64,000 nt of DNA from contig VZTG01006071.1 in assembly GCA_013397845.1 (NCBI GenBank), forward strand, positions 295,034-359,033, read 5' to 3'. Position 1 is the stretch's first letter; every line of letters starts with the position of its first letter. The translations under genes were made by a program, and so were the position numbers. The notes under the pieces are model-generated. The model worked only from the letters and a program-made list of their open reading frames with translations. It was not told the origin of the DNA and made no database searches. This stretch comes from Melanocharis versteri (lineage: Eukaryota; Chordata; Aves; Passeriformes; Melanocharitidae). Below are positions 1 to 11,884 of this stretch, one piece after another.

Positions 1-1470
1 CTCGTCTGCCACAGGAAAAGGACTGAAGAGCTAAAACAGCCTGGAGCAGCCACACTAGGGTTTAGGTTATTTATGTTGGTTGGTCATCTACATCTTTTCA
101 CTGGTTTAGATCTCACCTCCTTTTGAAGATGGGTTTGGGACTCGTAAGTTATCTGGGCACTTTTAATAGTTTTATCTCAAATTGATAACTCTTCCAAGAG
201 TAACTCCAGTATTTGCACATTCCCTGTTTTATAGTAGATATTATTTATCCCCACATATGTCAGTTAAGAAGGACAGACCATTCAGGAAAAGATGTGGTTT
301 ATTATATAGCAGTGATGGATGGTTTCTTTATAGAAACCACTTGCATGTGAGAGAACAACTGTTGTGTATTAAATACATTCCCTGTATTATGCATAGAGTT
401 CATACCTGTCGTTGAAGTAAAAATTCAAAAGGGAGGGAAAGAGCAAGAAAGCTTATAAAATACATTAAATATCCACATAAATATCAAACAGTACACCATG
501 ATTTTTGTTATTACATTGAGTTTTTGTTATTACATCTATGGAAGCCATGATGATGCAGTGCTTGAGAAACTTGGCAAATGCATTGGAGTGCCTGGGACGT
601 TTTGTTCCTGTACTGAAGAAGAAGGATGAAAACAGCATATTCAGGGGTTAGTTACTCATAAAACATTAATAGCTGGAGATTTGCCAAATCATTATTATTT
701 TTTCTGGAAATGGTATTAGGTATTATTCAAGAAGATAAGATTTTCTTTCCATATGTCCATACCAGTTCAGTATTGGAAGGTGAAACACATACCTAGGGGA
801 TTACAGGCCCAGAAAACACCTTTTCCAGGAAAACGAGCTGAGTGAATCACTTCAGACAAAAATATGTTGAAATGTTAAACAAGTGCTGTCTTGATTTAAT
901 GTTCTTGTTAATTATTAAAAAGAAAAAAATAACCACCTCTATGAACATGCAGACAAGTTAAGACTGATACTGTTTTATAGAACTAAGGGAAACAATGAAA
1001 CTGGGCGCATAACCTCAAATTGTTCTGAAAACATGGAAGTAAAAAGTTGGTCCTGTGTTATTCTGAAGATTCAGAATTGTCATAGCCTCGTGGTTTCTGC
1101 TACAGGCCAACTAACAAAGACACAGCTTAGAAGATCTCCAGGTGCCAGAGTTGTTTTCAAACCTGGAGCCAGACAGAATTTCTCTGGACAGGTCTTGAGC
1201 CTCAGAGACAGCACGGCTTGGCCACACCTTCAAAATGAGACTCATTCCAATGCAGAGATTCCCCAAAGACACTCCAAGAGATGGGAGCATGTTTATAATG
1301 CAATTGAGCTTAAACAATCACACAGGCTCTCTGCACTCTTCCTCATTTAGTTGTTTAAAATCATTATTAATTCCTTCACATGGTGAACTTCTTCCCTGAA
1401 TTCAGTGTACCCACAAAGTGGAGGGCAGTGGGAGGATTCTCTTGCCTTCCCGTCTCCCACGGGTTCCCTG
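1..1470. other. Single-copy noncoding stretch
   Basis: This is AT-rich sequence with no recognisable repeat family or exon. The longest open frame is about 105 codons (1033-1350, plus); it has no domain motifs and is overlapped by an antisense frame, so I treat it as chance. The only structure seen is a short perfect direct repeat at 502-535, listed separately. Confidence 0.6.
502..535. repeat. Perfect 19-bp direct repeat, 1.8 copies
   Basis: The 15-mer TTTTTGTTATTACAT occurs at 502-516 and again at 521-535, with TGAG between, giving a 19-bp period. The copies are identical, which fits a recent slippage-type duplication. No function is inferred. Confidence 0.85.
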
Positions 1471-1500
1471 CATGCATGTATGTGTGTGTATATATATATT
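1471..1500. repeat. TG/TA microsatellite
   Basis: A short compound run of CATG, TG and TA dinucleotides lies in otherwise single-copy sequence. It is probably length-polymorphic. Confidence 0.8.
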
Positions 1501-3694
1501 TACATGCATATCCTCAAACTGGGGACTGGGAGATTTAAAAGGGCAAGAGCTCAACACTTGTTTCTGTTGAAGGACAGGGAGAAGAGTAGCTGAGCTGTGA
1601 GAGCTCCAGACAGACCCCTGCTAGCAGCAGAGGAGCACAAGAAGCTGACTGCACCACCTGGGATTTCTTTGCCAGTTATAATTAAGTATGGGAATTTTAT
1701 TTGTTACAAAAATTTGCATTTAAAGTTGAGGGAAATGCAGTTCTTGTGTCCCACAAGCCCCAGGAGCCAGCAGAGATAGGAAGAAGAGTAAGATTTGGGC
1801 TCAGAGAACATGAGGAAAGGGGGATAGTTTCTGGGAAGGAATATCTGACCAACCAGGTATGTCTCTAAGAGACACTGTCATGTTTCTTCTCCTTATTTAA
1901 AAATAATAAATAATACTGTAATACTTTGGGGATGTTCTGGGCAGTGAGGTGGTGGTAGAGAGGAAGTGGTGAAAATAAAGGAGACTGACGGCAGCAAGAT
2001 TCTGGCAAGATAGTGTTAGGCTGAATCTAATAAAAAGTGCAGCGTAGATAGCTCAGGCCTTTCTGCCAAGCCGTAAGGGTGTGATTACTTTTCTTGGAAT
2101 ATGCTGTAATCTTCCCTGAATCCACATGCATTTCAGGTACAGGACAGCAACCTTCCCCCTAGTTCTCTTTGAGTCTGGGAAGATTCACCAGATTTTCCAA
2201 GCTGATACTTTACTGTTTTTCCCTTCTTTGTTTCAGTTCTTCTAGTAAAGCTAATTTCTTTAAGCCCTGGTAAAGTCTGGTAAGTAGAGAGGCTAGTCCT
2301 TCCTGCTGCTTGACATGGGGCATTTCGTTCTTGGATCTCTGGACAGAAAGTTTAAGCTGGTGACACGGAATTTTCCCAGCAGAAAATCAAACCCAGCCCA
2401 GACTGGTCAGACTGACAGTAAATTGCATGGATAGTCAAGCATATATGGACATCTTTAGCACGTAATCCTTTAACCCAGGGAAATAAGCCAACAATATCAC
2501 AAGTACAGTACGTAAATGAGTATGTTTTGTTCTACATATACTTGTATGGTATGTACAGGCATGTATTTGGGGAGAGAAGGAGGGAGAGGGCAGGAGTAAA
2601 CACACCTGTGGAAAGCCAAATAAGGCAAGATAGGAAATACAAAAGCCCAGTTACTGAGACTCATAACGGCTGGTGGCACAGCAATTGCATCCCAGCCGAG
2701 GCTCCCAGGGGCTTGAAGGCAACTTCAGCAGAGGGACCAGCCTTCAGACTTCAATTAGAAGTCACTCACCCGAAAGGCACTGGCATGTAATGAAGTCACT
2801 GCTCCAGCAAAAACCACCCTTCCCTTGGCTGAGATGCAGGGCACTGGTGTAACGGGGCACCTTCCCAAGGAGCCGCAGATGGTGGCTGGCCTCTTCCAGC
2901 CCTCTTTTCCCTGCTTCACGTCCCTCAGGGGTCACCTCTGCTGCCACTTGCCTGCAGGCAAACTCGGACAGCACAGACTTCAGCCACTCGGTTGGTCCCA
3001 CATGGCTCTGATTTCCAATCCTGCACAAGCAACAGCCACCAGGCCTGGAAGGCAATTACAAAGTCTGTCAGATGCTGCCAGTTACAAGGCAGCATTCTGC
3101 TCAGAGCATGGCCTGGTACTGATCACTACAGGCTCTGAGCCCAACCTTTTTTTCTTTTGCTTCAAGTACAGGGCCTTGAAAGCGTCTTGTGTTTTCAGTT
3201 GTGACTGTCATCACGCTTCAATGCAGCATGTGCCATGGCACGTGTGTGAGCACAGCTGGGTTTCTATACAAAACCAAAGATATCTTGCTCTACAGGCCTG
3301 TGCATCCAGTCGCCACGATCTGCTAACAGCCAGATGTGTTGGGCTACCATTTCCAGTGGAGGATCAAAGAGTATAATTAAATGTTTCTAATTCAACATCC
3401 AAGTAACTACAGAAAGTCACAGGCATTGGGGGTGGCACGGGAGTGGAGGAAAGGAGGTGTTAGCAGAGCGTCTTTGCTGGGTGCACACGTGCAAATTTGG
3501 CTGCATGTGTTCACTTGCCAGGTGTGGGACTCACTCTTTGGGTAGTGCCCCCAGAGGGGTGTTCCCACTGACCAGACTAACCCCCTATTCCTGCTATGTG
3601 CCCTGGGGCCCAGCCACACACAGGGTGCCCCTCCCATGTGGGAGAGCCCGTGCTGGCTGGCTGGAGAGCAGCAGGGCTCCCAGGTGCTGGAGAC
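1501..3694. other. Single-copy noncoding stretch, GC-richer after 2640
   Basis: No repeat family is recognised. A 183-codon frame (2825-3376, plus) is open, but it has no recognisable domain, no convincing splice context and a 97-codon antisense partner, so it is not called as a gene. Base composition shifts to GC-rich from about 2640 up to the candidate LTR. Confidence 0.5.
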
Positions 3695-4360
3695 TGAAAT
3701 GGTTAATAGCTTACACATTGCTAAAATCACCAAAAGACTTTTTTGCAGCAAACTGCAAAGAAACAGCTGCTCATCTACCGAAGCCCACCCCTCCCTGAAT
3801 ACGCCTACTGATTTGGACCGCAAAAGGACCTTGAGATAAGATAAGGTGGTACTATTGTCCAGCTATCCAGGTCAAAGGAGAAGAATGTATTCAGAAGTGT
3901 AAGAGATTGAGCTGCTAACATTTGACCACCTGCAGTAACCGCCCAGGTGCTCATGGCTCAAACAATCGGCCTGGTGCTTTGCTAGTGATGCACAGAGTGG
4001 TCTCCCAGGTGCACAAGGGCAGGCACACCTGAGGCTGCAAACTGGGTTTCCAGATAAGGGAAGAGGCTGATAAGAGGCAGATCCTGCTAGGTGGGATAGT
4101 CCTTCTTATCATTCCAGTGTCCTCCCTTACATAATGACTCAGCTGTGAAAACCCTCCTGGGAGCACCAAGGACATTCACACGTAGTCTGAGCTATTCGTC
4201 TAGGATGATGGACCGTAATGGGCCATGATTGATTGATTCAACTAGTCTGAGAGACAGCTGCAACATCTTAGAAGGTGTCAAAGACTCATGAAATGTTCCT
4301 GATCCAGTATTACATCATCCAGGGGAGGTGCCAGGGGCGTTCCCACCTGGCCCCTGAACA

Positions 4361-4367
4361 ATATAAA
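4361..4367 (+). promoter_or_regulatory. TATA box of the candidate LTR
   Basis: ATATAAA follows a GC-rich block and precedes the pyrimidine-rich R-like segment. In a proviral LTR this would position the start of transcription about 25-30 bp downstream. Activity today is unknown. Confidence 0.5.
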
Positions 4368-4563
4368 CCCCATGAAAGAAGACTTTTGTGGATTCTTTTT
4401 ACCCCCCACTCAATGTGTACAGTCTGCAACCACTGAGAAGATCAGAAGACCACTGGGATGCTGTTGGAGTGGTGATTTTTTTTTCTACTCAATCTGTTTC
4501 TCTGTCACTCTCTTTCTTTTTTTTGCCTTTCCCTTACCTCTCTCTACCCCTCATTTACTTTTA

Positions 4564-4569
4564 AATAAA
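4564..4569 (+). terminator. AATAAA polyadenylation signal of the candidate LTR
   Basis: AATAAA lies about 200 bp downstream of the TATA box, the normal position for the R-region polyadenylation signal of an LTR. Confidence 0.5.
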
Positions 4570-4653
4570 ATCAATGCTATTGACTTCAGCATATGAACTA
4601 CACCTTAATTCAGGCAGAGTCATGTCATAATTTTTGACAATCAGATTGTAACG

Positions 4654-6797
4654 CCAGGAAAGGGCAATTCATCTCCAAAGGACGTCATCTCTAAAGTCCA
4701 TCTGTAGCACTCACATGCATATGGGCAGGGTGGGCAACCCCTGAACCTGCCACACCTCTTCCTGCCTCCACACAAGCCAGGGCAGGTTCGTCCATGTGAT
4801 GACCTGGCTTTCCCAGTCCTGCCCTGGCTGGGCACTCGTTTGGGCCTAGGCAATGAAAGAGAAGTGTATTTCTCATCACCTGGTGGGAATAACCTCTCCT
4901 TCTCGCTACGTGGTTTCTCTCCAGTCAATGCAAAAGGTTTGGCAGAAGCCAGAAAGGCTCAAGGCACATTAGCAAGCGGCCATTTAGGGAAGAGAGGCTG
5001 GAGGCTTTTTTTCTGCTCATCTTTCAATCTTTCCTCCTTATGGCTTTGTAGCGGGAGAAGGAAAATCTGCTTCCCTTCAAGTAAACAACAGATAAAACAC
5101 CTGAAAACAATGGAGCAGATCAAAAAAGCATTACATGGAACAGCCTAGAAACAGCTCCATGTCTGCCCCTGCCCCAGCAAGTATGTCACGTGGGGAGGTA
5201 ATGATGCTGAAAATTACCTATTTGTTGTGTTATCCTTTCACTTCTGTAGAACAAAGCATATGTAATGACTGACACCTTGCCTGATTTGTTGATTTTTTTA
5301 TAGTACATGGAAGATTGTATCAGGATGACTGCATACCACAGCAAAATCTACGGTATGTGTTTACTGATACTTACTGGTATAACTTATCTAAAAGCCTAAA
5401 AATTAATCAAACTCCCCAAATTCTAGTGTATCAGAGCGGCATGTTTCAGTGGTCCTGATTCAGTGCTGACTGGTCCTTTCCCCAGCTCCAGCTGCAGGTG
5501 TGTCCTGCAGAAGGAAACTTTGGCTCCTGAGTTATTGAGGTGTTTTGGTGCGGGTGCTGACGTGGCACAAAGCTGCTGCAGGTTGGACACCACCACCAAA
5601 GCTGGAACAGGCAGTCTAGTGTGGGGACACCTGCAGTGGCAGGGTAGCCGTGGCTGGGGTTATCCTTGGTGGTGACTATTGATGGATGTGGCTACTCTTG
5701 AGCAGGGCTATTCACCTCTGGTGTTCTTGGAAAGGTTTAATGTGTTATCCCTGGTTTAGCGGAGAACACAGCACCTGCCTTCACTTGGATTTTACTTTGT
5801 TTGTGCTATGCCTGTGATGTTCTTTAAAAAGTCTTCTTTTTTAATGCATGTGCACAATAGCAATTTGCCAGGTCAGAAAGGATTTACTTTCTTCTTTCTT
5901 TAATATCTTTTAAAAACAAAATGTATCTCTTCTTGTCTAGGGTTAACCTAATCTTATGTAATAACCCTGTTTCCTGGTAATGATGCAGAACAATGGACAG
6001 TGGTATGGGATAATACTTTCCATTCAGGAGTTATAGGCTGATTTCACTGTTGGTAGAAAATACAGGACTGTAATAATTACCATAACTTTAACCACTTTTC
6101 CACACTTTGTGGATTTTCCTCTGATCTGGGATATGCCTAGCTGGGAAGTTGCAGCTAGCTACAATACCTGTCAGTTTGAATTCCAGCAAACAAGTTGTAC
6201 CAGATTTATGGCATCCTGGTAAATGACGCTTTTTGCCCACAAAATAGGGGTATTAACATCAGTCAAAAGCTCAGACTCACCCCTTTTTGTCCAGGTAGCA
6301 GAACTTGACCAGAAGCTAGAAAGAGAGTTAGAAGGTGGTCAGTCACCCAAATGTTGAAGCTTTCTCTCTTTAACATACCACCAAGTAGGTGGGAGATATC
6401 TTCTCATGTTCATTCTGGCTTACTAATAATTTGAATTAAACCATCAGAAATAAATGAAATTGACACTGAAGAGCTGGTGGCTCTCTGTAGGTGTAAGTGA
6501 GCAGCTAGCTGTTTTGAAAGCAGTGTGTTTGTGACAGTGATACACCCTCTTTTCTCTGGGCTGTAGACAAGTCTGGGGACCTGTGCTACCAACACAGGCA
6601 GAGGTGACTCTGCCCCATGGTACTGCAACCCTGGCACAAACTGCTGAAAAAGTGGGAGGATATCTTGTAGTCAGGATGGGATGAATCAAATTCATCTGGA
6701 TAATTGCCTGCTTAACTGCACTGAAGCCAGTGTCCATTATAATACAACCCAAACATCTTCAGCAATCTGGACTTGAGGATCTGGACTCCTTCAGAAG
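4654..6797. other. Single-copy noncoding stretch
   Basis: A GC-rich start (to about 4860) gives way to AT-rich sequence. Open frames reach 102 codons at most and have no motifs. No repeat family is recognised. Confidence 0.55.
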
Positions 6798-6985
6798 TAG
6801 AATCACAGGATCATTTAGATTGGAAAAGATCACTAAGATCATTGAGGCCAACTCTTAGCCTAGCACCACTAAGCTCTCACTAAACCATGCCCCTAAGTGA
6901 CACATCTACAGATATTTTAATACCTCCAGAGATGGTGATTCAATTACTTTCCTGGATAACAGGGAAGCAGCCTTGTTCCTCTGCC
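6798..6985 (-). mobile_element. CR1 LINE 3' tail, minus strand
   Basis: Read on the minus strand this is the terminal 190 bp or so of a CR1 element. On the plus strand it opens with the reverse complement of the CR1 terminus (AGAATCACAGGATCATTTAG). It continues through the familiar block that reads in other copies as a rule for a 3'-UTR stem region, including ACCACTAAGC, CATGCCCCTAAG, CACATCTACA and ACCTCCAGAGATGGTGA. A small insertion near 6955-6965 interrupts the match before GCAGCCTTGTTCC. The element is severely 5' truncated, as is normal for CR1 insertions, and carries no coding sequence. Substitution density suggests it is old. Confidence 0.85.
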
Positions 6986-7441
6986 TGGTGATGCCCAGCT
7001 GTGTAGGCAGCCTCTCTTCCCTGCTGCAAGTAGACATTTAGGATCAGAAAAGCGTGGCATTTCACAGAAATAGTACCAGGTGGTGCTCTGCCCTGCTTCA
7101 TCTATTGGTGAAGCTGATGCTACCTTGGGCTGGACCAAGGGCCTCTGCTTCAGTTTCCCCACCCACTAGTGATGGGGAAGCTGCCCAACAATCACATCTA
7201 GTGTCCTGATTTGTTTTGTTGTGACTGGTAAAGCAACAGTAAAATTAGCTGTGATTAAATAAATTTTTTTCTTAGGGTCATGCATTAGCAGAGGTTGAAT
7301 TATTAGGAAAAACCTAATTTTCTTTGTCCCACTGCACAGTCTGCTGATATGCCAAAGGAACCTGCAGGGGACATTTCATTTTCAGTTTTTCTCTTGGAGG
7401 TGTTGAAGAAAGGCCTGGTACCACATCATGGAGACCAGGAA

Positions 7442-7556
7442 CAGATGTGCAAGATGTGTTGTGAACTTGTGAGATGTGTGTGCAGGATGTGAGTGAGCAC
7501 GATGTGGGTGTGGGTGCGGGTGTGAGGCATGAGCACCGTAAGCAGGTGCGATGCAT
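7442..7556. repeat. Degenerate GATGTG/GTG-rich tract
   Basis: Imperfect repeats of GATGTG with GTGAG, GTGGG and GTGCGG variants occupy about 115 bp, most dense at 7470-7535. Unit length drifts, so this is a decayed simple repeat, not a clean minisatellite. The surrounding 7300-7800 is GC-rich and open in several overlapping frames, none with family motifs. Confidence 0.6.
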
Positions 7557-8353
7557 TTGTCTGCAAAAGGACGTGAGTGCAGTGCAGAGGGGAGGGTTGC
7601 AGTGGGGCACGTGGCCACGGCCCAGGTCAGGACTGCGACTGGGGGTGTGGGGAGGCCAAGCTGCCCCTTGGTGCAGGAGAAGCACCTCCCAGAGGCAGTG
7701 CTGCCATTCGTGCCCTCTCCTCCGCATCCCACAGCTCCTCACGGCTCGTTTTCATCTCACGTTGTGCAGCTGGACTCACAGGAGTCAGCTTTTTAAAGAT
7801 GCACGTTACAGTCAGCTGTAAATTAGGCACCCGGTTAAGATATGATCGTAAGGACTAAATAAATGACTTCTCAGTCAGTTCTCTTAAAGCAAATTAGTTA
7901 ACTTAGGATATTTTAAAACCCAAGTATTTATTGGTTAATGACCAGGTTTGGGTTGCTCCAGGAACCATCAATTGCTGGAGTAGAAAAAAAAAACAACAAA
8001 ACAACAAACCTTCAAAGATATGAGTCATGAGAAGAGCTGGAATATATCAGTAACACATAGCTGACAATATTTCCTGCATCGGTTCTCAAGCCGCCAGGAT
8101 GTCCCTGGTGAGCTATACACAGTCCATCGTGCTCCCGGGGGCATGTGTGTGCTGTCAGTCATTGGCAGCATAGCAGGGAAGCCAACAATGAAATAAAAGC
8201 CTCAGCACACCCAGTGGAGGTTGCGGGATGCTGGAAAACTCCATGAACAGCTGAAATGCTGCCACTGAGCAGATGAACCAGAAATTAAATAAGAAATTGA
8301 GATGCAGAAGGCTGGCTGGTTTTTGTGTGAAATCCTGTGCTAGCCCCTGGAAA
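7557..8353. other. Single-copy stretch with a short A-rich run
   Basis: GC-rich sequence to about 7790 then turns AT-rich. An A-rich run of AAC units lies at 7984-8009. It could be a decayed retroposon tail, but no parent sequence is recognised upstream of it. No gene is supported. Confidence 0.5.
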
Positions 8354-8391
8354 GACACACACACACCCCCACCCCCTCCCCCTCCTCTGTG
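8354..8391. repeat. CA then C-rich simple repeat
   Basis: A short (CA)n run merges into a C-rich pyrimidine tract. It is a simple-sequence locus with no inferred function. Confidence 0.8.
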
Positions 8392-11300
8392 TCCTACAGA
8401 AAGGGGACTTTTGCTAAGAGAAGAAACTGTGGGGTTATATTGGCATTTGAGATTTTAAACAGAGATTTGGGAGAGAAAAATTCACTCTGCTTAAATGCAT
8501 TGGACTAAAACATCTTTCTGGAGAGAGAGAAAGAATAAGCAGAAAAGTTGAAATTTTTACTACAATAACTTTTTAGTGAACTGCTTGTCTCCACTTTTTA
8601 AAAAAACACTATTTGCAAAAGTAATTTTTTTTCCTACAGTGACACACAGTGAACATATAATATTGCGAAGGTTACCTACTGACTGATATAACATAGATGT
8701 TATGTGCCATTGGAAAAGACATATTTTTACTCTTCTTTTGAAGCTTGTTTTAGCAGATCAAAAACTGCAATGAGGAAAGTTTGATTTATGGCAGACCACG
8801 TACCAGTCCAACAACATTAGCCCTGGTGCTTTGCAAGATTTTCTGTCCCATGGTCTCCAGAATTAACCATGCTTGGACTCTTTGACCCAGCCACCTTGTA
8901 GGATGCCCTTGGATCTCATGGCAGTGAACAGCTGTGTTGCACCACAGCAGCTAACCCTTCTTAGGAGTCTTACTAGAGAGCAGGTCCTTTTTTGGGATGT
9001 CCCTTTTTTTAAAAGAATCAGGATTGCATCTCCCATGTAACACAAAAAAAATACTGGTAGAAAGTTCCACCATTTTTCTTCTAGAAGACACGAAAAATGC
9101 GTTAACAAGATTTTAAAATATTCATAACAGTTATCCTGCATGGTTCCTTCAAGTTCCTTCAGTACAACACATTAATATCAACATAGACAGACCATGGGAT
9201 TTGTCTTCTTATTGGGGTTATATTGTGTAGTTCCTCTCCAAGACTCTTGTCTTTCTCTTCAGTAAGGTACCTGATTATGTTTCTGCTGATGGGGAGCTTA
9301 AAAGACTTGATTCTTATTCCTTGATTCTTCTCCCTTGATTCTTGTCCCAAGCCTTCAAAACCCATAGACTGAACATGGCCACATCAGTACCAACAGTGCC
9401 CCACATGAAAGCCCACAGTTACTTGACTCCACTGCAAACAAAATCTTATTCACAGAAACATTCATGAGAAAGTGAGCAGGAGGGTTCACTCATCCCCACC
9501 TTTTAAATGAAGACTGACAGCAGGTATGAAAATGGCTTTTGTTTTCAATTTCATTCCATATGATTCTGGAGTGGTTGCAGGATCAAGCTATTTGTATCCA
9601 AAAGGGAACATTCTTTCTGTAGATATGAAACATCCAAGTATTTGCAAAACTTCAATTTTAAGAGAAGTGAATAATTCTGGTTTTACTACCTTTTCAGCTG
9701 TCCTGGAAATATAGACCAGCCTGCACTAATGAGTTCCATTTCGGGAGCCCTTTTTGTTTTGAAAAGCAGATGCAGAAGTTCAGCCTATATCCTTTCCAGA
9801 TAAGAGAAGGAAGCATGGTCTTATGCACACAAATATAACATTCAGTCAATAATTTGCATATGGATACTTTACATACACATTTAATGCCCGTGTCATCATT
9901 GGTGTATTTGATGTTGGATATTCAATACTTAGTTACCACCCAAAGTGCATTTATGTTTGCACTGTATCATTATTTTCAACCTCATCCTAATTGGAATCCT
10001 ATGAATATGATTGTTAAAATCTTTATTATATTAAACTCTAGAGGAAAACGCAGTTGGCTCAGGTTTGAGACACTTGGCTCTGCAGAGATAATGAGAACAG
10101 TCCTATTTAAATTCAATTGGATTAAGATAAAGATATATCAGTCAATTGAATCCAACATCTAAGACTGAATCTCTGACAAGAAAATGTGTACAATTTTATG
10201 AAGTTTGCTATTCAATGTAAAGGAAAAGCTATTCACAATTTAGCATGAACAGGAGGAGCCCTTTACTTCAGAGTCACACTCTGCCTAAATTATGCTTCCA
10301 GCCTCCAGATTCTCTCACCATGTCATCTCCCCCCCCTCTCTTGCCCACCTTTCCCTGTTTCTCCACTGTCTCTCTAGCTGGGGCCTGAGAGAGCTTCCAA
10401 GCTCCTCTGTCTCACCTGAAAGTTCATCTTGAGGCTTTTTGTGATGCGGGAAGGAGAGGGAGAAACGTGGGTGGAGAAGGGTGGTGGGAACCTGCCAACC
10501 ACGACCATGGTGCTGAGGGCCTTAGGCATCTCAGGGAAGGTGCAGAATGGGGAGAAATGCACTTAGGCAAGGTACTGTGGAGCTGCCCCCAGTCCTTGGG
10601 GACACACAGAGAGGCTGTGCTCAGGGTGAGAAGGCTGGGATATTCCTTGGTTATCCCATGCACTGGTACATCTCTTTCTGCACAGAGAGTCAAGAAAAGA
10701 GTGAGGAAAATGCAAGGCGATGACTGTCAACATGATGGAAGGAAGGATGTTGGAAGGATGCTCCCATGGCACTACCCAGGGTGGGCAGCCAGATTTGGAG
10801 TTCTTATCAGACAGTGAGTTTCATGGCAGGAGTGTTGGGTGTTAGGAGCCAGCTGCAGCACTACATTTGACTGCTGCAGCAACTAGTGAGTGGCACAGAA
10901 GGGAAAACACAGCGGTGCCAGAGGTTGATGCCAGCTCCAGAATGACCTTTCTGCTATTACCCTCAGTCAGTCAAGAGTAACTACAGCATGTGAAAATATG
11001 GAAGAATGCTGTCTGCTCCTCTGTCACATGCCTAGGATCCAGCCAGACTTCTGGGTGGCTGCAAGCAGCAGCTCTGCAGAAGATGCAGACATCCCTGTGT
11101 CTGCAGTTTCTGAGTGTAGACGCACACCAGCCTCATTCTCCCGGCTAAGCGTGGGCCTCCACAGAGTTGCATACATCTTTCCCTGGAGAAGGTCCATTGG
11201 CCAGTCCCAGTACTTTGCTGAAGCAGATAACAGTGTCTGGAAAGACCTTCATTATCTCTTGTGCTGTCTGGAGGCCAGGGCTCCCTTCCTGCCTGGCCTC

Positions 11301-11884
11301 TGAACTTCACTTGGCACTGTCTGCTCACAGCCACATCCGCCATCCTCTGCCTCACAAACGCCTCTCTCAAAATTATTGTCATTTGCTTTCTTTGCTTTTT
11401 TTCTCTTCTTCTTAAGAGTGAGGTGACATAAATTCACTCTCATAATATGTGCCAAGTGAAGACTACCTCTGTTACAATGTGCTCCCTTCGCATGAGAGGT
11501 GGGAATAGCTTTGGCACAAGGTAAAATGAAACCCATGGGAGAGAGAGACCTGCATCCACCTCCCATCCTCCACCTCACCGAAGGACTGGCAGGCTCCAGA
11601 GCCAAGGGCTGGCTGAGGTGGACCCTGTGTACTTGAGCTCTGAGCACAACGAGAGGACATGTTTTCTGGTGAGCAGACACACCTATGTTGTGTCCAAAAC
11701 TGCCTTCAATTGATAGGGTGTGTGCAGCCCTGAGAAGAGTCTGGCTGAGTCCCTGCCTACCACTCCTGGTGGAGGTGATATGGGGCCCATCTCCTCTCTC
11801 TGCTGACACAGCATGGCTTTCCAAGAAAATGTCTTGGGCAGTCAGGCTCCTCTTCCCAGGCCTGCTGGACCACAGCTCCCTTGA
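8392..11884. other. Single-copy noncoding stretch
   Basis: No repeat family or exon is recognised, apart from the 14-bp minisatellite at 9306-9347. Sequence is AT-rich to about 10250, then GC-richer. The frames at 10424-10817 overlap on both strands and lack motifs. A 258-codon minus-strand frame (11252-12028) runs into the antisense side of the next CR1 and is not credible as a gene. Confidence 0.5.
9306..9347. repeat. Minisatellite, three 14-bp units
   Basis: Three consecutive 14-bp units begin at 9306, 9320 and 9334. Each starts with CTTGATTCTT and differs only in its last four bases (ATTC, CTCC, GTCC). The unit boundaries are exact. Confidence 0.9.

Larger units (their letters stand above)
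3695..4653 (+). mobile_element. Candidate solo LTR of an endogenous retrovirus
   Basis: This block of roughly 960 bp has the order of landmarks expected of a retroviral long terminal repeat. A possible TG start lies at 3695. A long U3-like segment is followed by a TATA box at 4361-4367, a pyrimidine-rich stretch at about 4480-4560, an AATAAA signal at 4564-4569, and a short U5-like tail ending near 4653. The spacing of about 200 bp from TATA to AATAAA fits an R region. I see no gag, pol or env remnant on either side and no second copy in the window, so a solo LTR left by recombination is the likely state. I could not find a clean target-site duplication, and both ends are approximate. The family (ERVL, ERVK or ERV1) is not assigned. 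The alternative is a non-LTR regulatory region with similar motifs. Confidence 0.5.

Noticed and set aside
2825..3376. 183-codon plus-strand open frame
   Set aside because: No domain, no low-complexity signature of a known family, an overlapping antisense frame, and GC-rich local composition that favours long chance frames.
3690..4660. A target-site duplication around the candidate LTR
   Set aside because: The five bases before 3695 (GAGAC) do not recur after 4653 or at nearby alternative ends, so none is annotated.
7577..7858. Glycine- and alanine-rich open frame in GC-rich block
   Set aside because: Several frames on both strands are open over the same bases, which is expected from GC richness. 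No motif supports any one of them.
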